From positions 5,964,734 through 6,028,733 of the forward strand of contig CP136061.1 of the NCBI GenBank assembly GCA_032622095.1: a DNA stretch of 64,000 nucleotides, in the 5' to 3' direction. Shown piece after piece: positions 10,283 through 19,909 of the stretch. The notes under the pieces were generated by a model. That model was not told the origin of the DNA and searched no databases. It worked only from the letters and a program-made list of their open reading frames with translations. The position numbers were made by a program, and so were the translations under genes. The stretch is from Siphonodentalium dalli (Eukaryota; Mollusca; Scaphopoda; Gadilida; Siphonodentaliidae). How positions within the stretch are numbered: the stretch's first letter is position 1; every line of letters starts with the position of its first letter.

Positions 10283-10723
10283 CCTGAATCTAATATTATT
10301 TGCTGATGATACAAATGCATTTTACTCCAATAAAGATATAAGTAAGGCATATGATGTAGTCAACAAAGAAATGGAGACAATGAGCAATTGGTTTCTTGCT
10401 ATATAAATCAGTTATCTCTAAACCTGGAAAAAACTAATTACATGATTTTGACGAATACAGATCTATGCAAAAAAATAACTGTCCTACCCGTGCACAAGAT
10501 CAATGAAAGTCAGATACAAAGAGTTAAAAACACTAAATTCCTCTGAATTCCTAGGAATTAATATTGATGAAAATGTATCATGGAATATGCAAGTGGAATC
10601 TATTTAATACCAAAAAACTGTCTATTCTGTACTGATTATCACACATTTCACTTATTGTAATGCCATATGGAGTGCAACAACAAAGAAAAACCTTGAAAAG
10701 CTTGAAAAAATACAAAACATCGC
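10283..10723 (+). mobile_element. LINE 3' part: RT FADD motif and C-terminus
   Basis: The sequence reads D-L-N-L-I-L-F-A-D-D-T-N-A-F at about 10283, the catalytic FADD of the same reverse transcriptase. Later come F-L-G-I-N-I-D (about 10550) and a C-terminal F-T-Y-C-N-A-I-W-S (about 10650) with an L-E-K-L-E-K-I-Q-N-I-A-L-R helix (about 10695). Frameshifts are present. It continues the broken LINE at 6656-8699. Confidence 0.8.
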
Positions 10724-10955
10724 ACTTAGGACACTATATGTACATTTTAAGGTCTCTATATAGTATATATATGGGAGATATATCAAATTAAATTTGCTTC
10801 TAAAAATAGACGCCTGGTGTGTTGTATAGTCCCAAGCATGTTCAAAGAGCAATGCTCAGCATGTTTCGGAGGCATAAAATATAACATTGCTACTGTGCTA
10901 TATCTCCTATATATATACTATAGAGACCTTAAAATGTGCATATAGTGTCCTAAGT
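10724..10955. repeat. Inverted repeat, arms 58 and 56 bases
   Basis: The left arm (10724-10781, starting ACTTAGGACACTATATG) and right arm (10900-10955) are near-perfect reverse complements around a roughly 118-base loop. The left arm begins in the last codons of the LINE, so the right arm is an inverted copy of the LINE end or both are arms of a later foldback insertion. Confidence 0.75.
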
Positions 10956-10994
10956 GTGACGTCAGAATACAGCGGCCATTTGAGCTTCCTTATT

Positions 10995-11091
10995 GGGGTT
11001 GCTTCGGTGGCCAGGTGGTATTGACGTCGGACTTTGAGTCGCAAGGCGCGCTCGCCGTCATGGGCCGGGGTTCGAATCCCACCCAATCCCA
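10995..11091 (+). mobile_element. tRNA-like SINE head
   Basis: An A-box-like GGTGGCCAGGTGG and a strong B-box GGGGTTCGAATCCC are present, with a long variable-arm-like segment between them and a final CCCAATCCC. The anticodon stem and acceptor stem do not pair well, so this is a SINE or tRNA pseudogene rather than a working tRNA. A possible body runs to a TCTA-type microsatellite near 11339-11369. Confidence 0.5.
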
Positions 11092-11628
11092 AAACAAAAT
11101 TTGCACTGTCTCAAACATTTAATTTGCTTATAAGTATTTATTTAGTATTATTACTAAACTGGGTTAATTCACTATCTTGTCCCTCTGCAGAGCTATAAAT
11201 CTGCATTCCTGTTACCGTTATATTTAGTTTTCTATATTTTTATAACTATATGAATGTCACACTCGGTATTGCTTTCTTGTATATGTGGTTTTGGTCACCT
11301 GTCTACTTGTCATGCATCTATTAGCCATTAAAAATTTATCCATCTATCTGTCTATCTATCTATGTATGTTGGGTTTTTCTCAATCAAAATGTCATTGTTG
11401 GATAGACCTATATCCAGTTACACTTTCATATGCGCATAATTGAAATGAGATGGGAAAGGGTATAAATAAACCTTAAAATAGTTCATTATTGAATCAACAA
11501 TTACAGTCACCATAAGCATTTTGACAAGAGGGACGAGAGCGAATTATAGCACCCATGAATTGAAAATAACAAGTGCATAGTACTGGTGCGAGAAGGAATG
11601 AACTATGAATTCCTCTTTAACCGTTTTT

Positions 11629-11712
11629 ATACTAAATGGATTCCATAATTCAGTTATAAAAGTATACATTGGAATGGTCTATTATCGATTTGGAGGGGTG
11701 CTCAGACAGACA
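11629..11712 (+). repeat. Interspersed repeat R4, copy 1
   Basis: The core TCAGTTATAAAAGTATACATTGGAATGG is shared with copies near 22618, 22893 and 27001. It is always followed by a TCTATTAT-type and GGAGGGGTG-type stretch. An unidentified old repeat. Confidence 0.6.
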
Positions 11713-11764
11713 GACAAAAAGATAATTTAAGTGCAAAAGGATTCCTATTCATCAGCGTGATAAG

Positions 11765-11845
11765 AATGATAAGAATGTTCAGAATGATAAGAATGTTCAG
11801 AATGATAAGAATGTTCAGAATGATAAAAATGTTCAGAATGATAAG
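11765..11845. repeat. 18-bp tandem repeat, 4.5 copies
   Basis: The unit AATGATAAGAATGTTCAG is repeated from 11765, with one substitution in the fourth copy. Confidence 0.9.
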
Positions 11846-12044
11846 TTCTGACAACAAACAGCCTTTGTTGAACTTATTAGCTGAACATGTTAATTTTTGT
11901 TGGATAAAGCATGTACATATACAATAGGATTTACAAAATATTTGTAAAAAATACAATGCACATACAGAATCCGGGCTGTGGTGTGACCTAATCTCCGTCT
12001 TCCCAACAATGCCCAGGCAAAAAGATTAACGGCATCGATACATA

Positions 12045-12198
12045 CAGTAATGCTCTAAATAATCGACTCCTTAACCACAGCAGAATTATGGGTAATTTTT
12101 CAGGATTTAGTCGGAAATATGGCTTGTTGCCATTCATCGGAAAAAAATTACCCTTAATTATGCTGTGGTTAAGGAGTCGATTATTTAGAGCATTACTG
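12045..12198. mobile_element. TA-flanked palindromic MITE (family M1), copy 1
   Basis: It starts CAGTAATGCTCTAAATAATC and ends with the complement ...GCATTACTG, with TA on both sides. TA flanks and CAGT-type ends suggest a Tc1/mariner-type origin. The following 12199-12345 (TATGTGTTAGCATAAAAG...) is also found after the copy at 19520, so the two were copied as one longer unit. Confidence 0.8.
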
Positions 12199-12504
12199 TA
12201 TGTGTTAGCATAAAAGTATTTTATTGTATACTTCATCTGTTCAGCATGCAGCAGGTTTACTTCTTGGCAGTATGTTAAGATATTGTAATACAATATAATA
12301 GTAATGTACATAAAAATATGCATAGAATGTGATAAAAGCTATATGAGAGGGATTTATATGTATAATGTGTGGAAAGATATATTTTTCTGACACAAGATTC
12401 GGAAGGGGTAGTGAATTTTTTTTTTTAGAACACTTTATTACTTATATTGGTTACTTATTGGTTTGTACAGTCAGAACAATATTGATTCCCAACAATGAAT
12501 AACA

Positions 12505-12862
12505 ATCAGCGGGCAAGCATATCTAAATTCACCCTCTGGGGACCTCATTCTGATTAGGCCTCATCTTCTCTGGAAAGTTTTTTTATTATCAAATTTCTAT
12601 AGAAACTAAGATTCTATTTTTTTTTTAGTTTATTTTCTCTCTATCCCCAAATTGGCAGACAACACATTGCATAATCGAGGTTCCCAATGGGTGTAATGAC
12701 AATTTTCACAATTTGTGAACTTCAATCTGAATCTATGTCTCCCAGAGCAGATGAAGATGCAGACTGAGGTCCCCAGAGGGTGAATTTGATGATGCTTGCC
12801 CACTATGTGTGATAGCGTCACTAAATTCACCCTCTGGGGACCTCATTCTGCAAATGACCGGC
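12505..12862. mobile_element. hAT-like MITE family M2, copy 1 (degraded)
   Basis: It contains the M2 signature (CACCCTCTGGGGACCTCATTC) at about 12530 and 12828, plus the inverted form at about 12762. The internal part (GGCCTCATCTTCTCTGG, then TCTATCCCCAAATTGGCAGA) is shared with 17025-17478. Termini are eroded. Confidence 0.7.
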
Positions 12863-13053
12863 ACACTCTGTTTACTAGCAGAAATTTGATTAGGACCAGT
12901 GTTAGGACAGAAATTTTTCATTGGCTAAAAAAGATAGGATCATCTACTGTGCTCCGCACATATAACTTCAGTTTACAATTGGAACTTAGTCCATTATGGC
13001 AAATTTTCTTTGGTGACTTTGGTCTGCTTTAAATTTGATGATTATCAAGATAA

Positions 13054-13398
13054 TTCTTGAGCAGTTATCTCAGTAATCCTTGTGCAGTTATCTCAGTAGT
13101 CCTTGTGCAGTTATCTCAGTAGTCCTTGTGCAGTTATCTCAGTAGTCCTTGTGCAGTTATCTCAGTAATCCTTGTGCAGTTATCTCAGTAGTCCTTGTGC
13201 AGTTATCTCAGTAGTCCTTGTGCAGTTATCTCAGTAGTCCTTGTGCAGTTATCTCAGTAGTCCTTGTGCAGTTATCTCAGTAGTCCTTGTGCAGTTATCT
13301 CAGTAGTCCTTGTGCAGTTATCTCAGTAGTCCTTGTGCAGTTATCTCATTAATCCTTGTGCAGTTATCTCATTAATCCTTGTGCAGTTATCTCAGTAG
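13054..13398. repeat. 23-bp minisatellite, 15 copies
   Basis: The unit TCCTTGTGCAGTTATCTCAG plus TAG is repeated fifteen times with few changes (G/A at the AGTAG/AGTAA position, CATTAA in two late copies). It lies 330 bases before the acceptor of the 13731 exon. 13399-13730 otherwise holds AT-rich intron-like sequence with a short duplicated block (CATCAATGAGAAT at about 13625 and 13677). Confidence 0.95.
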
Positions 13399-13730
13399 TC
13401 ATCAAGGGCATTCAACAATGAATTATTGCTGTCTGCAAAACATCGGCAGGCTCTAAAATTTGTGTAAATTTTTTTGCTTGGGCAGTTGCCTTGGCTCAGC
13501 CGATAACCAATGCTAATTAACACTGCTGTTCACCTGTATTATCTTTTTGTATGTCATCGGAATAAGAACAGACCTTGTTGAACTTAATATTTGAAAATCT
13601 GAACATTTACAAAGGGAAATATTCATCAATGAGAATTTAATATAGAAAGGGTTAAACTTATTATCGTACTTAACTCATCAATGAGAATATAGTATAGAAA
13701 AGGTTAATATATATTATCCTTATTTTCCAG

Positions 13731-14755
13731 GAAGAACAGAATCAGAGGAAACTTCATCAACTCTCATAAGAGAAAATTCACTAAAGCCCGGAGTAAAGGT
13801 CAAGAAGGTCGCCGATACAGACATCACTGTGTCTAATGCTGAGCAGGTCAACACTGCACAACATGTATCAAAAATACCAAGACTTAAGGACGGCACGTCA
13901 GCATCAGACACGAATGATGGCGTCAGCTTCAAGCTTCGGTTCACAGTCAGAGCTTCATCTAAAAGTCCCGAGAAAGAACTTGTATCTGCGTCAATAAGAG
14001 AGCAAACTGCAGATTGTAAAGTCGGTGAGTCGGCAAAAATCAATATAGTGGCCGAAAAAACAAACGGTGCTGTCACAGTGAAAACTAACAGTGGGGTGTC
14101 GGAAAGGAGTAAAAATCTTGAATCATCTGTAGAATCTTCATCGTACAAGTCTCCAGCGTCTATCGCAGGTGACGAATTTTATAAACTTAAAGATACACAG
14201 AGGGATGATCATGCTATTGATTTTGGTGACATAGAGGGAACTAGTCTAAAAGTTTCTGAGGAACAGACAGTCGTTCCGTCTCATGTGACACAAATTGAGA
14301 CAGAATGTAGAAGTAGTGCTGATGTTGATGACAGTGTAACCTTAAGGTCGTTAAGGTCGTTATCACCCGTGAAATCTCCGAAGGTTTATAATGCTGATGT
14401 TGATGACAGTGTAACCTTAAGGTCGTTATCACCCGTGAAATCTCCGAAGGTTTATAATGCTGATGTTGATGACAGTGTAACCTTAAGGTCGTTATCACCC
14501 GTGAAATCTCCGAAGGTTTATAATGCTGATGTTGATGACAGTGTAACCTTAAGGTCGTTATCACCCGTGAAATCTCGGAAGGTTTATAGTGCCGAACAGA
14601 TATCTAGTGCTCTTCATTCTGCCCAGAATTCTCCACAAACTGTCTCGGCAGAATGTGCGGATATCATGTTATCTCAGCTGGAGTCGAATGACAACAAACT
14701 TCTCGTGTCAGTTCTAAACATTATAGGAAGGTGTTCTGCATTTAGCCAAAATCAG
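13731..14755 (+). CDS. Internal exon of an unknown Ser-rich protein with 22-residue repeats
   Basis: A strong acceptor (CTTATTTTCCAG) precedes 13731 and a donor (AATCAG|GTTTGT) follows 14755. The frame is open for the whole exon: two bases complete a codon from an upstream exon outside the evidence, then 341 codons, ending in phase 0. The first two thirds are Ser/Thr/Lys-rich and likely disordered. Then come four tandem copies of a 22-residue unit (A-D-V-D-D-S-V-T-L-R-S-L-S-P-V-K-S-P-K-V and two more), each with an S-P-V-K site that fits the CDK consensus. The last 30 residues are different: a leucine-rich helix, L-L-V-S-V-L-N-I-I-G-R-C-S-A-F-S, like an armadillo-type helix (resemblance only). 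The partner exons were not found in the window. Plus strand is fixed by splice signals and the open frame. Confidence 0.7.
14318..14590 (+). repeat. Coding minisatellite, 66-bp unit, four copies
   Basis: The units are nearly identical at DNA level, including silent sites, starting GCTGATGTTGATGACAGTGT. The first copy carries an extra 9-bp duplication (TTAAGGTCG), adding L-R-S. The fourth has C to G in the second S-P, changing it to S-R. The period is a multiple of three, so copy number can change without a frameshift. Confidence 0.95.
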
Positions 14756-15123
14756 GTTTGTAAATTTGGGGGTACATGTATACAGCCCTCTTAATTCAGA
14801 TTGTTTGGCTTCGACAATCCGCTATGGCAACAGTATGCCGTGGCCCAGTTTGCTTCAGCAAATTGCTTCGGCAATGCTGATTGCCGTAGCCAATTATGAA
14901 GGCTGTGTATATAACTCGTTTTGGAAAAATTTATAGTAGAGTTTACAGTGGTTAGCATTATTTAATGGTTATTAATTAATTCTGATAACTAAAGTTTCTT
15001 TTGAAGAAATGTTGTTGTTGGAATCTGATGATACGGGGACGGTGGACCATTTCATAACAAACCAAACCATGGTCATACAATATATATTCAGATTATTATG
15101 GATGAAGAATGCATATCTTAATC
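14756..15123. other. Intron-like stretch with repeat R5 fragment
   Basis: Begins with the donor of the 13731 exon. 14940-15060 (GTTAGCATTATTT... GTTGGAATCTGATGAT) matches parts of the R5 copies at 15262 and 20748. No gene seen. Confidence 0.5.
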
Positions 15124-15260
15124 AGGCCTGCGAATAAGGTGCCTGTCATTTGCACAGCGGGCTAGCATCACTAAATTCACCCACTGGGGACCTCATTCTG
15201 CTCTGGAAGTTTCTTTATTATCAAATTTCTATAGAAACTTCTTCACATAGATTCACGAAG
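15124..15260. mobile_element. M2 MITE fragment
   Basis: Starts CAGGCCTGCGAATAAGGTGCCTGTCATTTGCA and carries the M2 core (ATCACTAAATTCACCCACTG). Only one end is recognisable; the element is truncated. Confidence 0.65.
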
Positions 15261-15261
15261 A

Positions 15262-15620
15262 ACACACCCATCAAAGTTCGGAGTGATCAGATATCGATTT
15301 TTGAAATCTATTATTTTTCACCACCGATAATTTTTGGTGGCCCAGTAAAAGGTTGATGAGAAGACGGTCTCAGACCAAATTGCGGATGAAGATGGATAAC
15401 TCTAAAATCAAGTGGCTTTTTTGTGTCAGATATTTGACAAACCGGCAAATTTTTTTTGAACAAAATGTTGATAATAACAGGTTTTGGGCAATTTTATACT
15501 ATAGTTAGCATTATTTTTGGGCAATTAATCAATTCTGATAACTGAAGCGGCATTTAAAATAACGTTGTTGGAATCTGATGATATGGGGCCCGTTGAATCG
15601 GATTGAGTACCTTTAAAACC
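15262..15620 (+). repeat. Interspersed repeat R5, copy with a single 22-bp motif
   Basis: Shares an ordered series of blocks with 20748-21290: GAGTGATCAGATAT, GTGGCCCAG, GATGAAGATGGATAACTCTA, AACAAAATGTTGATAATAACA, GTTAGCATTATTTT and GATTGAGTACCTTTAA. Here the AAAATGTTGATAATAACA motif is present once. Confidence 0.75.
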
Positions 15621-16251
15621 AGGTTTGTATAATTTAATACCTCATATCCCTGTTTGCGATATTCTATTCACTCTAATCACTGTCAACTTCACTCCGTGTT
15701 GAGAGAATCAATTGTCCAGAAAACAGTTGTAGAATTAAAGAGTTTTTATTTTTTTGGCTAAAAAAAATCCAAGACTGATTGTTTTGATATCTGTCACATG
15801 TTAAGGGATTGCCTGGAAATAACAAGGGCTGTTTTCTTACAGGTTTTGGCACCCAAACTGAAAACGGCAAACTCTCAGAAATACAATATCGTGTCAAATT
15901 ATATAGGGATATATATCATCAGCTGGAAAACAGGTGTCTATAGAATATTTCCTGTTTAGGCTCTGTGGTGGATGGGGTGGGATGTAAAAAATTAATTGCA
16001 TGAACAAGGCAGGAACATACAATTTTTTATTACACTCCTATGTGCGATTTCCATTGAAAATGCTGTTTAACAATAATTAAAAATGGTAATGTCACTAGTA
16101 AATTATGTCATGGACGTTACATCGCTTACTGGTCTAGACTGCATTTTCGATGGTTGATCTTTCTCCACATCGGGACTTTCATGCATTAATTCTGTGTGTT
16201 TTGAATCATATTTGGCGAACCAAATGATGCAGAAGTGTAATAAATAGAGGA
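15621..16251. other. AT-rich non-coding stretch
   Basis: No gene, tandem repeat or element end could be supported here. Confidence 0.5.
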
Positions 16252-16403
16252 TATCAACACTTTTTCAGTGGATATGGGTTATATCTCATGAGTGATGACA
16301 AAACATTGAATTTCCACGAGTGGCTTTAGCCACGAGTGGAAATTCAAATGTTTTGTCATCACGAATGAGATTTAACCCATATCCACTAAAAAAGTGTGGA
16401 TAT
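16252..16403. mobile_element. Hairpin MITE, 152 bp
   Basis: The left arm (TATCAACACTTTTTCAGTGG) and right arm (CCACTAAAAAAGTGTGGATA) are near complements that extend to a tight centre at GCTTTAGC near 16327. The arms also share GTGATGACAAAACATT. Confidence 0.75.
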
Positions 16404-16460
16404 TCTGTTTTAGTTACTTGCCTATGGCCCGCCAATGAATGTCAATACATCAGAAATTTC

Positions 16461-16517
16461 ACCAGTGGGATATCACTTATATCTCACTAGTGGGATATCA
16501 CTTATATCTCACTGCTA
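16461..16517. repeat. Two-copy 26-bp palindromic tandem
   Basis: AGTGGGATATCACTTATATC plus TCACT occurs twice head to tail. Each copy is itself nearly self-complementary. Confidence 0.75.
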
Positions 16518-16558
16518 AAACCTTATAATTCATGGGCAAGTATATAATAAATAAAGTT

Positions 16559-16707
16559 ATCAATTAGTTCTGAGAATTACGTTAAATAATTCACTCGTGG
16601 CGAGAGACATTTTGGGTAAGAAACTTGTGCGCTAATGCGCAATCTTTTCTTACCAACGTCTCTCGCCTCTCATGAATTATTTAACGTAATTCTCGAAACC
16701 AATTGAT
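16559..16707. mobile_element. Hairpin MITE, 149 bp
   Basis: Starts ATCAATTAGTTCTGAGAATT and ends AATTCTCGAAACCAATTGAT. The arms pair through TTACGTTAAATAATTCA and GGCGAGAGAC, with a TGCGCTAATGCGCA centre. Confidence 0.8.
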
Positions 16708-16821
16708 TACTCTCTATATATTCAAATATATGTTGTTTTTTGTTTTTGTATCTGTTGATTTTGAGATGCACAAGTAACACTTATCCACTTTCTTGTGGTC
16801 CAATGATTTATGATGGACTTA

Positions 16822-16951
16822 CAGTAATGCCCTAAATAATCGACTCCTTAACGACAGAAGAATTATGGGTAACTTTTCAGGATTTAGTCAGAAATATGGC
16901 TTGTTGCCATTCATTGGAAAGCTCTCAGTGAGCAACAAGCCATATTTACTG
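16822..16951. mobile_element. M1 MITE, internally truncated, 130 bp
   Basis: A CAGTAATGCC start with TA flanks and a full left arm; the right arm stops early at CAAGCCATATTTACTG, still followed by TA. The right arm lost most of its length. Confidence 0.7.
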
Positions 16952-17024
16952 TACATGTATGTGTCTTTTTTCAACTTAGAAATCAAAATATTTCCATTGT
17001 GATAATTTGAGCAATCAAGTCTGA

Positions 17025-17478
17025 ATAAAATGCCTATTATTTGCAGAATGAGGTCCCCAGAGGGTGAATTTGGTGATGCTATTCCGCAATGTGGGCTAGC
17101 ATCACTAAATTCACCCACTGGGGACCTCATTCTGCTTAGGCCTCATCTTCTCTTGAAAGTTTCTTTATTATCAAATTTTCTATAGAAACTTCTTCACATA
17201 GATTTATTTCTTTTTTAATTTAATTTCTCTATATCCCCAAATTGGCAGATGACACATTGTTGATGTATAATCAAGGTTCCTAATGGTTGTACATCACAAT
17301 ATTCACCATTTGGGAACTTCAATCTGAGTCTATGTCTTCCATAGCAGATGAGGCCATGTAGAATGAGATCCCCAGTGGGTGAATTTAGTGATGCTAGCCC
17401 AATATGCAGGATTGCTTCACTAATTCACCCTCTTGGGACCTCATTCTGCAAATGACAGGCACCTTATTCTCAGGCCTG
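17025..17478. mobile_element. M2 hAT-like MITE, near-complete copy
   Basis: The outer parts read AATGCCTATTATTTGCAGAATGAGG at the left and ...CAAATGACAGGCACCTTATTCTCAGGCCTG at the right, roughly inverted. There are two palindromic M2 modules (17044-17137 and about 17370-17452) around a unique centre with AGGCCTCATCTTCTC and CCCCAAATTGGCAGA. Confidence 0.75.
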
Positions 17479-17527
17479 TATGAGAACATGCAGCTCATTG
17501 TTAAGAATTTGACCTCTTTGTTCTTAA

Positions 17528-17667
17528 CCCTTTCAGTGCCAAGTCCGATTTTTGTATCAACCTTAGAGCTCTTTCCATCAATGTATCACATTATTATAAT
17601 CAATAAATTTGAAAAATGATCAAGGAAATCTGGGTTGATACAAAAATTGGACTTGGCACTGAAAGGG
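17528..17667. mobile_element. piggyBac-like MITE with TTAA duplication, 140 bp
   Basis: TTAA at 17524-17527 and 17668-17671 flank inverted ends CCCTTTCAGTGCCAAGTCC and GGACTTGGCACTGAAAGGG. A TTAA target and CCC-start TIRs are typical of the piggyBac superfamily. No coding sequence inside. Confidence 0.85.
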
Positions 17668-17715
17668 TTAAACAAAAGCCAACGTCCCAAAAAGCCACCT
17701 TGTTTTGGAGGACAT

Positions 17716-17728
17716 GGGGGGGGGGGGG
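17716..17728. repeat. Poly-G tract, 13 bases
   Basis: One of six long G or C runs in 17.7-24.5 kb; others are at 18608-18622, 20262-20276, 20416-20429, 20578-20591 and 24421-24438. Confidence 0.95.
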
Positions 17729-18805
17729 TCTGCAACTTTCTATTTATTGTGGATACAGAAGCTTAAGGTTAATATATTGAGATGACCCCATTCTGTTAGT
17801 TTGAACAGTCATCGAGGTTATTGCTTTTGAATTAATTTTCGCCTGAGTAATAATGTTAATCATAAATTGGTTCCTACTTATTGTTTTACGACATGTGGCA
17901 GTTAGGCTAAGTGAATAAAATTATTCTGTTCCCTAATATCATGATTGAGTATACAGAGTGGCAGTTAGGCTAAGTGAATAAAATTATTATGTTCTCAAAT
18001 ATCATTATAGAGTATGCACTGTCTGTCAAATATCTTTATTCTCAAGTTTGCCCAGATTTTTCCAAGAACTCAATATTCATTGTTTTCATATATCCACAAT
18101 TAGAAATTTGGGTTTATTCAAGATTTTCCGGCTAACATACACTGGATAAGAAATTATGAAAAAAAGTTCTTGGAACGTTGTAAGATTTTATTTCATAAAA
18201 TCCTATATGCCTCGTAAGATTTTTCAAATTTAATTGCCTGGGAACATAAGTATTAATTTTAATGCCCTGAATAACATTTTACGACTGTTAGGGGTACTTT
18301 CCCACCTGACCTTTCTACCTGTTTATGTGGTGACAACCCTGACCCTGTATGGGGTACTCTGGTATTCTCTCCACCTGGCCTTTCAAGCTGTAAATACCTT
18401 AGGTGGTGTTATTTCCTCCTTATATGACCTGGACACCATCCACACGTATTAGTTAGAGCTGATTTCCTCCAGGTGTTCATATCAATTGGTTGTGTTGACA
18501 GATCAGTATTTGATAGACCAGTGTCTTGATAGATGAGTGTCTTGGACTTCATATTCTACTTATTCAGGTAATTAAATAATTTCTTAATTATACACCCCCC
18601 TTATACACCCCCCCCCCCCCCCTCTACCACTCGCGATCTATCATGGATTTATCTAAATCAGCCCTCCAAATTAGGAAAAAATGTCCCACAGCAAATTTAA
18701 TGCTGTGGCATGTTAGATCACAATTTGCCATGGAATTGCTTGTTGCCGTGGCCAATTTCGAGGACTGCTAAATGGAATTGGGTTTGGAGATTGGCCATCA
18801 GGAGG
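17729..18805. other. AT-rich non-coding stretch
   Basis: A two-copy block (GTGGCAGTTAGGCTAAGTGA) lies at about 17895 and 17959. A poly-C tract is at 18608-18622. The open frame near 18234-18452 is hydrophobic and has no homology I recognise; I do not call it a gene. Confidence 0.5.
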
Positions 18806-18813
18806 CCTTGTAA

Positions 18814-19123
18814 TGCTGAAGGGGTCACTCTCACCAAAAAAAGGGCTGAAGGGTACACAAGTTTTGAAAATCTGCTGAAGGGTACACAAGTTTAGAAATC
18901 TGGTTCTAAATGACGTTTAGTTTTTGTATCTGCCATGATTTATGTTAATTGTTTATGTTCCAATGAACATTAATATGAACTGAAAACAAAACTGCCGATG
19001 GGTGCCAGACTTTCAGAAACACAGTTAAAGTAACTGTCTTAGAGCCGATCACAAACCATGTGTACCCTTAGGCACATTTTGAAACCCTGTGTACCTTTTT
19101 TTGGTGAGAGTGACCCCTTCAGC
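18814..19123. mobile_element. Short TIR element, about 310 bp, with 8-bp duplication
   Basis: The inverted ends share GCTGAAGGGGTCACTCTCAC and the following run of A and G, then GGGTACACA. CCTTGTAA at 18806-18813 and 19124-19131 flanks it, an 8-bp duplication consistent with a hAT-like non-autonomous element. The exact base of each end is uncertain by one. Confidence 0.75.
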
Positions 19124-19130
19124 CCTTGTA

Positions 19131-19430
19131 ACCCTTCCATGACTGGAGTTACCTCCGTTATTAACCCTTCAATGACTGGAGTTACCTCCCTTATTAACCC
19201 TTAATAGAGCTCTATGAAATTTTGTGAAAACCCTGTGACAATGCATTCTCTTATATTTGAGAGTCTTCCATAGGGAGCCTCACAATCAATATGTATATAA
19301 GAGAATCCATTGGCCTAGCAATATTTGCCTTGACCATGTAAGACAGTGCATTCTCTTATATATGCAGGGCGCCTTATGGGAGACTCGCATATACATGTAT
19401 ATATGAGAGAATGCACTGACACATGATCTT
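19131..19430. mobile_element. TTAA-type element with two hairpins (family M3)
   Basis: TTAACCCTTCAATGACTGG and a second nearly identical copy (36-base tandem duplication at 19131-19200) start it. Hairpin 1 is 19239-19313 and hairpin 2 is 19344-19418, both built on the GCATTCTCTTATAT / ATATAAGAGAATGC arms. The same two-hairpin layout is seen at 21430 and 27180. Confidence 0.65.
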
Positions 19431-19519
19431 TGACGTGAAAGAGTTTATAATAACCTTTTATATTTCAGAATTATCCCTCTTGTCGTTGTGTGTTTACTTG
19501 AATCTTGTAATTTGACTTA

Positions 19520-19909
19520 CAGTAATGCCATAATTAATCGACTCCCTAACCACAGCAGAATTATGGGTAACTTTTCAGGATTTAGTCGGAAATATGGCTT
19601 GTTGCCATTCATCGGAAAAAAATTACCCTTAATTCTGCTGTGGTTAAGGAGTCGATTATTTAGAGCATTACTGTATGTGTTAGCATAAAAGTATTTTATT
19701 GTATTCTTCATCTGTTCAGCATGCAGCAGATTTACTTCTTGGCAGTATGTTAAGATATTGTAATACAATGTAATAGTAATGTACATAAAAATATGCATAG
19801 AATGTGATAAAAGCTATTCATCGGAAAGCTCTCCATATTTCCGACTAAATCTTGAAAAGTTACCCATAATTCTGCTGTGGTTACGGAGTTGATTAATTAG
19901 GGCATTACT
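19520..19909. mobile_element. M1 MITE with nested insertion, about 390 bp
   Basis: An outer M1 element runs from CAGTAATGCC at 19520 to GGGCATTACTG at 19909 with TA on both sides. Inside is a unit, shared with 12045-12345, that carries its own M1 end at 19673 followed by TATGTGTTAGCATAAAAG. The motif TCATCGGA is repeated at the two inner junctions (about 19611 and 19818). Confidence 0.65.

Noticed and set aside
10995-11091. Functional tRNA gene
   Set aside because: B-box is excellent, but the acceptor and anticodon stems do not pair properly; better read as a SINE head or pseudogene.
11988-12323. 111-codon minus-strand open frame (and its twin at 19517-19798)
   Set aside because: Both are read through the M1 MITE and its shared flank, so the similarity is that of a transposon, not a protein family.
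14241-14564. Minus-strand open frame with repeated T-T-L-R-L-H-C-H-Q-H-Q-H
   Set aside because: Antisense shadow of the 66-bp coding repeats in the plus-strand exon.
18234-18452. 72-codon hydrophobic open frame
   Set aside because: Short, no signal-peptide-like start context or homology that I can name, and in intron-like AT-rich DNA.
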